A DNA stretch of 64,000 bases from Cronobacter sakazakii (GCF_000982825.1 NZ_CP011047.1:3162001-3226000), one strand, 5' to 3'. Counted from the first letter of the stretch, positions 52,354 to 61,869 are shown. The notes: a model not told the origin generated them from the letters alone. Numbers and translations: made by a program.

Positions 52354-55031
52354 CCCTCCAGCAGTTGAATCAGGAATTCACGCACGCGACGCTGCTGCGT
52401 CCCGAGCGCCTGACGCCACGCCTCGCGCTGCGCCGATGGCGCGCCAGGCTCCTGGCTTTCTATCTCCTGCAGCAGCGCAGTCAGCCCGTCAAAGCCGAAC
52501 GTCGCCGCTTCGCCGCGAAGCTTATGCGCCAGCCGGTGCGCCTGCTCGCCGTCGCCTGCGGCAAGCGCGGCATCAAGCAACCCGGCCAGCTCGTCAAATC
52601 CTTCGGAAAAGAGCCCGAGCAACTCTTTTAACAGCGCCATATCGCCGTCGAACGCGGCCAGCAGCTGCGCGCTGTCCGGCAGGCCATCAGGCGGCGACGG
52701 GGCGCTTTGCGGGGCAAAGCGTGAGAGTTCGTCGGCGAGCGCGACCAGCGCCACCGGTTTTGAGAGATAGCCATCAAAGCCCATCGCGAGGCAGCGCTCT
52801 TTATCGCCCTGCATGGCGTGAGCTGTCATTACAATCGCTATCTGATGGCCGCCGCGCTGCGCCTCTTCCTGACGCAGCGCGCGGATCGCCGCTTCGCCGT
52901 CCATGACCGGCATCTGCAAATCCATCAGGAGAATATCAAAGCCGCCGCCGCGCCAGGCCTCCAGCGCCAGCAGGCCGTTATCCACCGTGACGCACTCATG
53001 GCCGAGTTTTTCCAGCAGGCGCACCGCCAGCAACTGGTTCACGGGGTTATCTTCCGCCAGCAAAATGCGCATTGGCGCGCTGTGTGCCAGTTCCGGCATC
53101 ACGGGCGCTACGGGCGCGGCCTGCTCAGTTCTGGCGGGTTCCGGGCGCAGCGCCTCGCCGAGCGCACGCGCCAGCTCCTGCTGATCGACCGGCTTATTGA
53201 GATACCAGGCGATGCCGGTACGGCGCAGCGTGGAGAGATCGAGATCGCGGCTCATTGAGCTGAGCATAATAATTTTGCTGCGCGACGCCTGCGGGAGCAC
53301 GGAAATCTCCAGCGCCAGCGAAATGCCGTCCATTTCCGGCATCTGGGCATCAAGGACGATCACCGGGAAATCGCTGTCATTTTCAAGCAGCGCCAGCGCG
53401 CCCGTCGCCCCGGAAACGCAGACCGGGGTTAAGCCAAGCTGTTTCAGCATCGCCTGCATCAGACGGCGGTTAGTGGCGTTATCATCCACCACCAGCACCC
53501 GCTCGCCGTTGAAATGCGTTTGCGCAGGGATTTCCGGCGTCGCCTGCGCCGCGCTTTGCAGCGGCAGGGTGAAGCTAAATTCGCTGCCCTGATTCGCTTC
53601 ACTGGTGACGGTCAGCAGCCCGCCCATCATCGCCACCAGCCGCGCGGAGATCGTAAGCCCGAGCCCCGTGCCGCCGTAGCGGCGGGTCGTGGAGGTATCT
53701 GCCTGGCTAAAGGCCTCAAAAATCACCTGCTGTTTTTCCGGCGGGATGCCGATGCCGCTGTCGCGCACCCGAAAGCGCCATTCGCCAGGCTGCGGGCCAG
53801 GCGCTACAGCCAGCAGGATTTCGCCCTGATGCGTGAATTTGAGCGCGTTGCTAAGCAGGTTGGTCAGCACCTGGCGCAGACGCACAACATCGACACGCAG
53901 CGTCTGCGGTACACGCTCATCCACCTCGACCAGCAGCTCTATCTGCTTTTCGCTCGCAAGCGGCATCAGCGGGCGCACCAGCGACTGTATAAACGGCCGC
54001 AGCGCCACATACTCTTCATGCAGGACGATTTTGCCCGCCTCGATTTTCGAGAAATCGAGAATGTCGTCGATGATATGCAGCAGCGACTGCGCGGAGCTCA
54101 TCACCAGCGTCAGGTATTCCCGCTGTTCGCTGTTTAAACCCGTATCGAGACAGAGCTGCGTCATGCCGAGAATGCCGTTCATGGGCGTGCGGATCTCATG
54201 GCTCATGTTGGCAAGAAACGCGCTTTTGGCCTCATTCGCGGCGCGCGCGGCGTTGGCCGCCTCGCGTGAAATCAACTCCGCCTCTTTGCGCCGGGTGATA
54301 TCCTGAAGGGTGCCAATCAGGCGCTCAATCTCGCCGGTGACGGTGAGCGCGATGATCTGCCCCGAGAGCAGCATCCACAGCCACTGGCCGCTGCGATGCT
54401 GCACGCGGATCTCGCACTCAAACACCGGCATCTGGTGTTCGCTGGCGCGCTGCATCGCGCTTTTCAGCAGATCCCGGTCGTCCGGGTGGATCAGCGAGAG
54501 CAGAAAATGGCTGGTATGTTGTAGCTGACCGCGCGGCTCGCCGAGCAGATTCAGAAAAGCGTCGTTGAGATGCAGCGCATCGGTCGTGACCTGCCAGTCC
54601 CAGATGCCAATATGAATCGATTCGGCGGCCAGCAGGAAATCGTCATGCAGCAACTGGCGCGTGTTCTGCACGTTATCCAGCGCGCTGATATCGGTGTGTA
54701 GGCTGATGATGCCGCCGTCGGCGGTACGCTGATGCTGAATAAAAAGCCGCCGCTGTTGCAACTGACGCACTTCGCAGTGGCCATCGTGACGACAATTAGC
54801 GATGAGTGAGGCAACAAGCGTGTCGCGGCTGCGGCTGTCGGTCTGATAGCCCGCATGGATAAAGGATTGCGCCAGCGCGCTTAACGCCGCCCCCTCAACC
54901 AGATGCGCTTCGATGCCGGGGTAAAAACGGCTCACCTGCGCGTTCCAGGCGACCAGCCGTTCGTCTTTATCGTAAACCAGCAGGGCGGCGGGCAGCGCGT
55001 CGAGCGCCGGAGCCAGAGAGGCGCTGTTCAT
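52350..55031 (-). CDS. Soluble hybrid histidine kinase (PAS-PAS-HisKA-HATPase-REC-REC-Hpt)
   Basis: 893 residues with no membrane segment. Order: PAS-like (about 10-120), PAS/PAC (about 130-250), HisKA with His278 in FLANMSHEIRTPMNG, HATPase (about 380-490; NALKFT, DSGIGIP, GGTGLGLT), receiver 1 with Asp561, receiver 2 with Asp704 in LLMDLQMPVMDG, and Hpt with His836 in AHKLRGEAATFG. All phosphorelay residues are present. No output domain is attached and no separate regulator gene lies nearby, so the relay must act on a distant response regulator. It overlaps the globin-like gene upstream and the GH2 gene downstream by 4 bp each, suggesting it senses for this operon. Confidence 0.92.
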   Translation of the reverse strand: MNSASLAPALDALPAALLVYDKDERLVAWNAQVSRFYPGIEAHLVEGAALSALAQSFIHAGYQTDSRSRDTLVASLIANCRHDGHCEVRQLQQRRLFIQHQRTADGGIISLHTDISALDNVQNTRQLLHDDFLLAAESIHIGIWDWQVTTDALHLNDAFLNLLGEPRGQLQHTSHFLLSLIHPDDRDLLKSAMQRASEHQMPVFECEIRVQHRSGQWLWMLLSGQIIALTVTGEIERLIGTLQDITRRKEAELISREAANAARAANEAKSAFLANMSHEIRTPMNGILGMTQLCLDTGLNSEQREYLTLVMSSAQSLLHIIDDILDFSKIEAGKIVLHEEYVALRPFIQSLVRPLMPLASEKQIELLVEVDERVPQTLRVDVVRLRQVLTNLLSNALKFTHQGEILLAVAPGPQPGEWRFRVRDSGIGIPPEKQQVIFEAFSQADTSTTRRYGGTGLGLTISARLVAMMGGLLTVTSEANQGSEFSFTLPLQSAAQATPEIPAQTHFNGERVLVVDDNATNRRLMQAMLKQLGLTPVCVSGATGALALLENDSDFPVIVLDAQMPEMDGISLALEISVLPQASRSKIIMLSSMSRDLDLSTLRRTGIAWYLNKPVDQQELARALGEALRPEPARTEQAAPVAPVMPELAHSAPMRILLAEDNPVNQLLAVRLLEKLGHECVTVDNGLLALEAWRGGGFDILLMDLQMPVMDGEAAIRALRQEEAQRGGHQIAIVMTAHAMQGDKERCLAMGFDGYLSKPVALVALADELSRFAPQSAPSPPDGLPDSAQLLAAFDGDMALLKELLGLFSEGFDELAGLLDAALAAGDGEQAHRLAHKLRGEAATFGFDGLTALLQEIESQEPGAPSAQREAWRQALGTQQRRVREFLIQLLEG

Positions 55032-55465
55032 AATACCGCCCCAGGCTGGTAATGCAGCTCCGCCTGACGGCGCATATATTCAAGCCCCGGCGCGATGGTC
55101 ATCGCCCAGGCGGTCAGCACTTCTTCGTCGCACGCCGGGTCGCGTTCCGCCACAGTATCGAGAATAGCCCGCCGCCAGTGGGCGAAGAAGTTCGGCGGCA
55201 GTCGCACGCCGTTGCTCTCCTGCTGGCGCGCCAGGCGCTCCAGAAAATCAGGCACCATCAGCACGCCATCCACCATCAGCATCGCGAAAAAGCTTTTATA
55301 GACGAAGTTGCGCAACAGCCGCGGTTCGACCGCCGCAAAATGCTGTTCGGTTTCCGGCGTCATATGAATAAAGCGGTTAAAAAAGGCGTCAAAAAAGGGC
55401 TGTTTATCGTCGTCCGGAAACAACCGGCTGTAGCTTTCGTCGAACAGATCCCGATAGAGCATCAT
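55028..55465 (-). CDS. Globin-like sensor protein without the proximal histidine
   Basis: 145 residues from the ATG at 55465, which overlaps the upstream stop as ATGA. The helical pattern follows single-domain globins: FFDAFFNRFIHMTPETEQHF resembles the A-to-C helices, FLERLARQQESNGV the F helix, and FAHWRRAILDTV followed by EEVLTAWAMTIAPGLEYM the G and H helices. Compared with Vitreoscilla globin (IAQKHCQAGV), the haem-binding His aligns to Gln in LARQQESNGV. That would make it a haem-free globin like the N-domain of RsbR, or a haem protein with an unusual ligand. Directly upstream of the soluble kinase, it is a plausible sensory partner. The fold call is by eye and uncertain. Confidence 0.55.
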   Translation of the reverse strand: MMLYRDLFDESYSRLFPDDDKQPFFDAFFNRFIHMTPETEQHFAAVEPRLLRNFVYKSFFAMLMVDGVLMVPDFLERLARQQESNGVRLPPNFFAHWRRAILDTVAERDPACDEEVLTAWAMTIAPGLEYMRRQAELHYQPGAVL

Positions 55466-56859
55466 GGGCGAACCTCCGGGCGGCTTTCGCCAGGCAGGCA
55501 CTGGCGCAGGGGGTTGAACACGTCACTCAGACGGCGGCTGAAATAGCTGCCGGGCGCGGGGGCGTCGCTTGCCAGCAGCGGGCCGCCGTTCGCTTTATAG
55601 AACAGCGCTTCAAGGACAGTGGCGTTGGTGGAAAGCGTCAGCGAGCGGTTGTAGTCGCCGGTTGCCTCGACGCGCCCTTCGTACCAGCCGCGTTTTTCGT
55701 CATACATCAGGCGTGTCGCCTGCATCAGCGCGTCGGTGTACGGGGTATCCCACAAGACCCACAGCGAAAAAACCGCTTTGGTGGAAACCTGGGCGAGGCG
55801 CGGGTACTCTTTGCCGTCATCGCCGAGGGTATTCCAGGGGTAGCCATTCGCCCAGACGGTGTCCGAAGCGTGCCACGGCGCGGCGCTGGTACTGAAATCG
55901 GCGCGGGCGGTGAGAATATTCTCCTGCTGCCAGCGGCTCTCCTGGGAGAGATACACAAGCTTCGCGCGCTCGCGCAGGTTATCTATTTGCGCGCGATCGA
56001 CGCCCGGCACTTCCCAGCCAAATTCGAGCCCCGGCAGCGTATAGGGCAGCGTGGTGATAAGCGACGGCTGCCAGGTCGTGCGCGGATCGCGGGCGTCCAC
56101 CGGCAGCGCGCGGTCATAGAGAATCACATTCTGCGACGGCGGCCCCCAGGCTTTTGTGGGCTGGAATCCCCACAGGCTGAAGCCCGCGGCGGCGTATTCG
56201 CTTTCGCCAAGCCGAATTTCATCGCGCGGTGTCAGCAGTCCGTTTTGCATCTGCGCGGCGTAAAGCGTGCCGTCTTTATCGATGACCGGGCAGAAATTCC
56301 AGCGCATCACCACGCGTTCCAGATATTCGCTGTACTGCGGGTGATACTGCGCCACCAGACGCAGCGCCAGCATCAGCCGCGCCATATCGCGCGCCGACCA
56401 GCCCATCACGCCCGGTTTGCCGGTGAAATCCACCATCGTGGGAGACCACGTGGAATAGAGGCGGTTTGGCGTCTGACGAGGGGTGAGCGGCAGGCGATTA
56501 AGCGTGCCGAGCAGACGTGTCAGGCGCTCATCGAAAATTTTTTCGTCTATCAGATTCAGCTCGCGCGCGGCCGTCAGCGCAATCAGTGAATCGCCTATCT
56601 GCCAGAGGGACACGACGGGGCGTTTGTCGCTCCCGTTCACGAGACCCGTGGCGTCCTGGGTATTGTTTTCAAAATAACGCCAGGCGATGGCGGCCCATTC
56701 GCGCTCCTGCGGCGTGAGCGTGCTAATGCGCGCGGTGGTGTGCCAGCCCCCGTGCGAGAACCAGCGCCAGCCCGCGCGATCGTCGCGAAGCAACAGCCAG
56801 GCGAGCGCCACGCCCAGCACGGCGAGGATAAGCAGCAGGCGGCTTACTGTTTTAAGCAT
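55462..56859 (-). CDS. Membrane-anchored DUF3131 protein (third paralogue)
   Basis: 465 residues. One N-terminal helix (MLKTVSRLLLILAVLGVALAWLLL) anchors it with the rest in the periplasm. The DUF3131 region (about 50-430) contains WAAIAWRYFENNTQDATGLVN, SLWQIGDSLIALTAARELNLI and NTLGDDGKEYPRLAQVSTKA; these resemble the alpha/alpha-barrel pattern of glucoamylase-like enzymes. Two further paralogues lie upstream. It overlaps the previous gene by 16 bp. A role in cutting, transferring or guiding the nascent glycan is inference; DUF3131 proteins often accompany cellulose-synthase-like enzymes. Confidence 0.82.
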   Translation of the reverse strand: MLKTVSRLLLILAVLGVALAWLLLRDDRAGWRWFSHGGWHTTARISTLTPQEREWAAIAWRYFENNTQDATGLVNGSDKRPVVSLWQIGDSLIALTAARELNLIDEKIFDERLTRLLGTLNRLPLTPRQTPNRLYSTWSPTMVDFTGKPGVMGWSARDMARLMLALRLVAQYHPQYSEYLERVVMRWNFCPVIDKDGTLYAAQMQNGLLTPRDEIRLGESEYAAAGFSLWGFQPTKAWGPPSQNVILYDRALPVDARDPRTTWQPSLITTLPYTLPGLEFGWEVPGVDRAQIDNLRERAKLVYLSQESRWQQENILTARADFSTSAAPWHASDTVWANGYPWNTLGDDGKEYPRLAQVSTKAVFSLWVLWDTPYTDALMQATRLMYDEKRGWYEGRVEATGDYNRSLTLSTNATVLEALFYKANGGPLLASDAPAPGSYFSRRLSDVFNPLRQCLPGESRPEVRP

Positions 56860-58394
56860 GTCGCGGTAACCGGTGGCAGTTTCACAGGTTCGTCCTCTTT
56901 ACAGGTCGCGCACTGGCAGGCCTGACAGGTCGGTTTGCTGCGTATCGCGGTGCCGTTCTGCTGACACCAGTTCTGGATGCCAGGCGTCATATTGAGGAAC
57001 GGGCGGTTGCGACGCGAGTTGTTCTCCTCAAACAGATCGACCAGTTTTTTCTCCCACATGGACGGGGCGTAATTTTTATTTTTTGGATCGTTGGTGTTAA
57101 AGCGCAGCAGCTTGCCCTGTTTCTTAAAGAGCAGCGCTTCCAGCATGATGCCGTTATTGTTACCGGTGAAGGCGTTAATGGGCCCGTCGCCGTTCTCATA
57201 GATACCTTCGTAATAGCCCTGTTTCGGATCGTTGGCATTTTCAATGGTGGTGAAGAGACGGTCGGTATAGGGTGAATCCCACAGCACCCACATGCCAAGC
57301 GCTGCCTTGAGCGACACCGCCGCCGCCTGCGGCACATACTGGCCCTTGTCGGTGATGGTGTTCCAGTTAAAGCCGTCGCTGAACACGGTGTCGTAAACGA
57401 AGTACGGGGATTTATCGAGCTGATGCTCAGAGCGTGCGGTCAGCACGCCGGTGATGGTGTAGCGGTTCTCCTGCGCCTGATAGACGCGGTCAGCGAAGTT
57501 TTTCATCCACGGATGCGAGTAGTTGTTCGGGCTGTCGTCGCGATCTTTGGCGGTATCCCAGCCCATCTCCAGCCCGTAAAGCAGGTAGGATTCGGTCACC
57601 ACATAGTTATGCTGGCTGGTACGGCGCGGGTCGCGGGAGTCATAAGGCACCAGCACGCAGTAGATGTCCGCCAGCGCATACGGCTCCGGACGGCTCGCCT
57701 GGCAGGTGTTAAATCCCCACAGTTGATAGCCTGCCGCGCCATACTCTTCATACCCGAGACGGCCTTCCTGAACATATTTCGGCTGGTTGTTCTCAAGATA
57801 CGCGCCATACATGGTACCGCACGGATCTATCACGTTAGTGAAATCCCAGCCCAGCACGATGTTGTCGACGCTGTTGCTGTATTCCGGGTAGCGCTCTTTA
57901 ACGTTCTGAAGCCATATCAGCATGCGGCCAATATCCAGCGCCGAAAAACCGATTTCGCCCGGTTTGTTCAGGTAGTTTACTTTCTGCGCCGTAATGGTGT
58001 TGTAGGCTTTGTTGGGCACCTGGTTGCGGAAAAGATCGAGTTTATTCAGCGTGCCGAGCAGCTTTAGCATCCGGCGGTCAAATTCCGCTTTGTCGATGAT
58101 CCCCAGTTCGCGGGCGGCCACCAGTGCGCCGATATAAGAGCCGGTATCCCACATGGTGGTGGACGGATACTGGTTAACGGCGTTGACCAGCCCGGTCGTC
58201 GGCTGGTAGTTGACCACGAAATATTGCCAGGCGTTTTTCGCCATTTTCATTTCGCGCTCGGTCAGTTCGCCATGACGCGCCGGATAGTCGTTCGCGGGCA
58301 GTTCGCCCCGACCCTGTGCGGTGACAGTGCATCCCAGCAGCAAAAAGAGGCAGGCTACGCTGCGAATAAACAGGGGCAAAGATTTCAGACTCAT
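56844..58394 (-). CDS. DUF3131 protein, probable lipoprotein with Cys-rich tail (second paralogue)
   Basis: 516 residues from the ATG at 58394, which overlaps the upstream stop as ATGA; a longer frame adds 16 residues. The N-terminus MSLKSLPLFIRSVACLFLLLGC has a lipobox-like LLGC, so it may be an outer-membrane lipoprotein (Thr follows the Cys). The DUF3131 body shares WQYFVVNYQPTTGLVNAVNQ and TMWDTGSYIGALVAARELGI with its neighbours. The last 60 residues carry seven Cys (CQACQCATC and others) not found in the other two copies, perhaps a metal site or disulfide knot. Confidence 0.82.
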   Translation of the reverse strand: MSLKSLPLFIRSVACLFLLLGCTVTAQGRGELPANDYPARHGELTEREMKMAKNAWQYFVVNYQPTTGLVNAVNQYPSTTMWDTGSYIGALVAARELGIIDKAEFDRRMLKLLGTLNKLDLFRNQVPNKAYNTITAQKVNYLNKPGEIGFSALDIGRMLIWLQNVKERYPEYSNSVDNIVLGWDFTNVIDPCGTMYGAYLENNQPKYVQEGRLGYEEYGAAGYQLWGFNTCQASRPEPYALADIYCVLVPYDSRDPRRTSQHNYVVTESYLLYGLEMGWDTAKDRDDSPNNYSHPWMKNFADRVYQAQENRYTITGVLTARSEHQLDKSPYFVYDTVFSDGFNWNTITDKGQYVPQAAAVSLKAALGMWVLWDSPYTDRLFTTIENANDPKQGYYEGIYENGDGPINAFTGNNNGIMLEALLFKKQGKLLRFNTNDPKNKNYAPSMWEKKLVDLFEENNSRRNRPFLNMTPGIQNWCQQNGTAIRSKPTCQACQCATCKEDEPVKLPPVTATCLKQ

Positions 58395-59731
58395 GGCGTA
58401 ACTCCCGCAGAAGCAGTGGCGGTGGAAGGCGTGTGCTGGCATCCCAGACAGAGCAGTTGCCCGCCCGCAATATAGGCAAGGCTCTCCAGCACCACCGCGT
58501 TGGTGTCGGCATCAATTACGTTATTCACGCTGTTATTCAAATTCAGACCACGTTGCCAGCCTTTACCCGGCACCAGTAGCGGCTGTACCTGCTGGCGCAG
58601 CGCTTCGCTCCAGCCGTTGCGAAAGAGCGCATACCAGGCGAAGGCGGAGCGGGTCGAGGTAATGGCGGTGCGCTCCGGCGCGGCTTTGTCATACGCCGTT
58701 TCGCCCGGCGCACGCTGAGGCTGGCGTTCAGGGATAGCGGTGGCGAAATCGGGCGCCTGTTCAGCATAATCCGTGCTGATGGGCGGCTTGCGCACCCGCA
58801 GGCTGTGACGGCGCTGCTGGATTTGCATGATGCGCCACGCGACTTCGCCACTCTGCGCGTCAAAGCCAAGCTCAAGCCCGGTTAACAGCCAGGGGAGACT
58901 CACCAGCGAGGGCTGTTTGCCCCACGGTGTGCGCAGCCCTTCATCCGGCACCATGATCCCGTCGATGTCGATCATGCTCTGACCCTCCGGCGGCTGCGTG
59001 ACGGCAAGCCCGCCGGTGGTATTAATAAAACGCAGCGTATGGCTTGCGTAAGTGCGATAGCCAAAGCTGTCGCGCGGCTCGTCGGTTGGGATAACCCAGT
59101 GGCGTACCGCCAGCGCCGCGTTGGTATTTTTCGCCTGCACAAACAGCGCGTCGAGATGCCAGTGCGAGAGCAGCGCTTTTACGGCAGGGGCATGCTGCGG
59201 GTAGTGCCACAGCAAAACCTGAAGCGCCATCAGTAACCGTCCGACGCCAATCGCGCTGCTTTCCGGCTTGCCTAAAATCTCCTGTTTATCGCCGCGGTAA
59301 TACGCGGCAGGCAGGCCGTCCGGCGTCAGCGGCAGTTCGCCCAGCGCGAACAGCGCCTGGCTGATGCGTTCGTCAAATTCGTCACGGGTGATCACGTCCA
59401 GCCGGTAGGCCGACACTGCCGCCAGCAGATAACTGCCGGTGCTCCAGAGGCTGAACCACGGCGCGCCGTCCTGAGCGTTCACCAGCCCGTCGGGGCGGCT
59501 GTTATTAACGAAATATTGCCAGGCCACACGCGCCCAAATCGCTTCATCAAAGGTGAGCGGGCGGGCATCGGGCAGCGGCGGAAAATCGTCGCTTAGCGTC
59601 ATGCCGCTGCTGCTCTCCACGCGCGTCGGCATCTGGCGCTCCACCCAGACCACCACCGCGAACCCGATCAGAAATCCCACCAGAATGGTGATATAACTGC
59701 GCGCGCTAAGCAGCGCACTGGAGACTTTCAT
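58391..59731 (-). CDS. Membrane-anchored DUF3131 protein (first paralogue)
   Basis: 446 residues. An N-terminal helix (SYITILVGFLIGFAVVVWVE) anchors a periplasmic DUF3131 domain (about 65-430) with WARVAWQYFVNNSRPDGLVN and SLWSTGSYLLAAVSAYRLDVI. It overlaps the glycosyltransferase stop by 4 bp, so translation is coupled. It diverges from the other two copies in the central third, suggesting a different role rather than redundancy. Confidence 0.82.
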   Translation of the reverse strand: MKVSSALLSARSYITILVGFLIGFAVVVWVERQMPTRVESSSGMTLSDDFPPLPDARPLTFDEAIWARVAWQYFVNNSRPDGLVNAQDGAPWFSLWSTGSYLLAAVSAYRLDVITRDEFDERISQALFALGELPLTPDGLPAAYYRGDKQEILGKPESSAIGVGRLLMALQVLLWHYPQHAPAVKALLSHWHLDALFVQAKNTNAALAVRHWVIPTDEPRDSFGYRTYASHTLRFINTTGGLAVTQPPEGQSMIDIDGIMVPDEGLRTPWGKQPSLVSLPWLLTGLELGFDAQSGEVAWRIMQIQQRRHSLRVRKPPISTDYAEQAPDFATAIPERQPQRAPGETAYDKAAPERTAITSTRSAFAWYALFRNGWSEALRQQVQPLLVPGKGWQRGLNLNNSVNNVIDADTNAVVLESLAYIAGGQLLCLGCQHTPSTATASAGVTP

Positions 59732-61542
59732 GCGCCGCTCTCCTCATCCGCGGGCTGCCACATGGCGGCCATGATCATGGGGAGCATGGCGGCGATATTC
59801 ACCGCGCCCCAGAAGATGTTAATCACGTAGCCGGACGGGTCATCGACCGCGCCGCGCGCCACCTGGATACCGCCCCAGATAAGCCCGATAAGCGTCAGCA
59901 CCACAATGGCGATTTGCGGTTTCACCAGATAGAGAAACCGCCCGGTCTGGCGCTCTTTGGGCGTGACGTGAAACTTAATCTGTTCACCGCGCAGCACCGT
60001 ATCGAGCGCTTTTAAGTTCATCGAGAAAAACGACAGATACGAGGCGCGCCCGTCCCACGCGGAAATTCCCCAGGTACCGAACATAAACGCCAGCTCCGAG
60101 ACAATGAAAAAAGGCAGAAAGTGCAGATAAAAGGGCGTCGACCACGCGGAGACGGGCGGGATGCCGGTAAAGAGATAAATCAGCGGCGAGACAAGAAACA
60201 CCGTATTCCAGATGCAGGCCAGATAAGACCAGAACGTGGTGGCGTACATCAGCGTTTGTGGCAGCGAGAGCTTAAAACGGCGGCGGCTGAAGATATTGTC
60301 GTGAAAGAGAATATCCAGCGAACCCGCGGCATATTTGAAGCGCTGGATAATCCAGGTGAGCATATCCTGCGGCGAGAGCATTTTCGATTCGATGCGAGGG
60401 TGCATCACCGAGCGCCAGCGGCGCGCGCTGTCGCCATGCAGCACAATGGAAGTGTAGATATCTTCTGAAACGTGAAATTTATAGGGCGTCAGCTCGGTGT
60501 CATAGAGCACATGCGGGCGCATCGCGTCCTGAAGCGCTTCGCGCATCGACGGGTCGCGGATATCGCGCGTGTGGCGGTCAATCTCTTCTTCCACCGTCCA
60601 GACATAGCTGCGCAGCGCCGCCTGCATAATCGCCTCGCGGCGGTGCACCGACGCCGCGCCACAGCAAAAGGCCGCGTTGGCCCAGTTGCGACGGCGCAGG
60701 ATCACGTCATAAAACATGCGCGGATCGTTAAAGAACGGATCGCGCCCGATGGTCACCGGGCCGACGATTTTCTCCGACAGCCAGCCGAGCGCGTAACCCG
60801 GTTTGCCCGCTTTACGTGACAGCCAGCGCGGTAGCCGCTCGCCTTCGGGGAGATCGAAAAACCACTGCGGCGTCTGTACCCAGGCGACATCCGGGTCGCG
60901 GAAATAGCCGAGCGTATGCTCAAGCAGCGTCGGGAAGACGCGGGTGTCGGCGTCGCAAATCACGATAAAATCGCCGTCGGTCTGCTCAAGTCCATTACGC
61001 AGGTTGCCCGCCTTAAAGCCGATATTGGTTTCGCGGGTAATGTAATTGACGCCTTCTTCTTCGCAGACCGCCCGCATCGCGGGCCTGCGGCCATCGTCCA
61101 GCACGTGTATACGGTAATCGAGCGGGCCGGGGTAGCGCATTTTCAGCGCATCCTGAATGGAGAGCCGCACCAGCTCGACATCTTCAGAGTAGGTGGCGAT
61201 AAAGAGATCGACGCGTACCGGGCGCGGCTCGGCCTGGTCTTCCGCGTTCAGACAGTCGTTAATATCCAGCGGGGCGGGCTGCTGCGGCGGGTCTTCTTCC
61301 CGCCAGAGATTAATGGTGAACAGCACGGTGCCAATCCAGGCGCAGGTTTCAGCGATGACCAGCGGCAGGGCATACCACAGCGCGTCCATATTGAGCGATT
61401 CCATCCAGCGCCAGCGAATATAATTCGCGCCCAGCACCAATGCCGCGACCGACATTATCTGCCAGAGAATTTTCACGACGCGGGGCGTTTCTAAGGGCTC
61501 CGGCGGTTTACGGTTTTCAAAACGCGAGAAATAAAAACCCAT
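59728..61542 (-). CDS. Cellulose-synthase-like family 2 glycosyltransferase
   Basis: 604 residues from the ATG at 61542 (a TTG at 61569 is possible). Two membrane helices (about 25-80) precede the GT-A domain with DDG at 149-151, DAD at 197-199, SED at 359-361 (TED in BcsA) and QRFKY at 400-404, a variant of QxxRW; four to five helices follow. The processive-synthase layout is complete, but no C-terminal PilZ domain exists, so c-di-GMP would not bind directly. The product is probably a beta-glycan; which sugar is unknown. First gene of a seven-gene overlapping operon and divergent from the OpgC-like gene. Confidence 0.88.
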   Translation of the reverse strand: MGFYFSRFENRKPPEPLETPRVVKILWQIMSVAALVLGANYIRWRWMESLNMDALWYALPLVIAETCAWIGTVLFTINLWREEDPPQQPAPLDINDCLNAEDQAEPRPVRVDLFIATYSEDVELVRLSIQDALKMRYPGPLDYRIHVLDDGRRPAMRAVCEEEGVNYITRETNIGFKAGNLRNGLEQTDGDFIVICDADTRVFPTLLEHTLGYFRDPDVAWVQTPQWFFDLPEGERLPRWLSRKAGKPGYALGWLSEKIVGPVTIGRDPFFNDPRMFYDVILRRRNWANAAFCCGAASVHRREAIMQAALRSYVWTVEEEIDRHTRDIRDPSMREALQDAMRPHVLYDTELTPYKFHVSEDIYTSIVLHGDSARRWRSVMHPRIESKMLSPQDMLTWIIQRFKYAAGSLDILFHDNIFSRRRFKLSLPQTLMYATTFWSYLACIWNTVFLVSPLIYLFTGIPPVSAWSTPFYLHFLPFFIVSELAFMFGTWGISAWDGRASYLSFFSMNLKALDTVLRGEQIKFHVTPKERQTGRFLYLVKPQIAIVVLTLIGLIWGGIQVARGAVDDPSGYVINIFWGAVNIAAMLPMIMAAMWQPADEESGA

Positions 61543-61869
61543 AGCGGCATCATCATCCAGACACAACAAAGACAGTGGCGTTGAATAATTATCAATGGTA
61601 ACTATTCATCGTCAGCGAAATATCTCTGGTTCAGTTTTAGATTCGTTTTAAGTTTATGAAGTGATTGTAGATGCCCGCGCTGAACTTTCCAGAAAGATAA
61701 ATTGATGGCGCGCTTTGCGCCGTTTCGCTTTTTCGTTTACCACTGCGGGAAAATATATTTTCCGCGAAACGCTGACAGCCGCTTATTGCCGTATACACTT
61801 TCCTGATAATACTCAGAATATATTGCGCTGCCCGGAGCAGGCGGCCCCAGCCGATAAGAAACCGTGCCG
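61543..61869. promoter_or_regulatory. Divergent AT-rich promoter region of the polysaccharide locus
   Basis: This 327-bp gap lies between the glycosyltransferase and OpgC-like genes, and is the only place where promoters for both operons can lie. It is more AT-rich than its flanks. AT-rich motifs (TTTATGAAG, GATAATACTCAGAATATATTG) are present but no -35/-10 pair, sigma-54 or known operator could be assigned with confidence. A minus-strand 86-codon frame inside it is not thought real. Confidence 0.5.
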
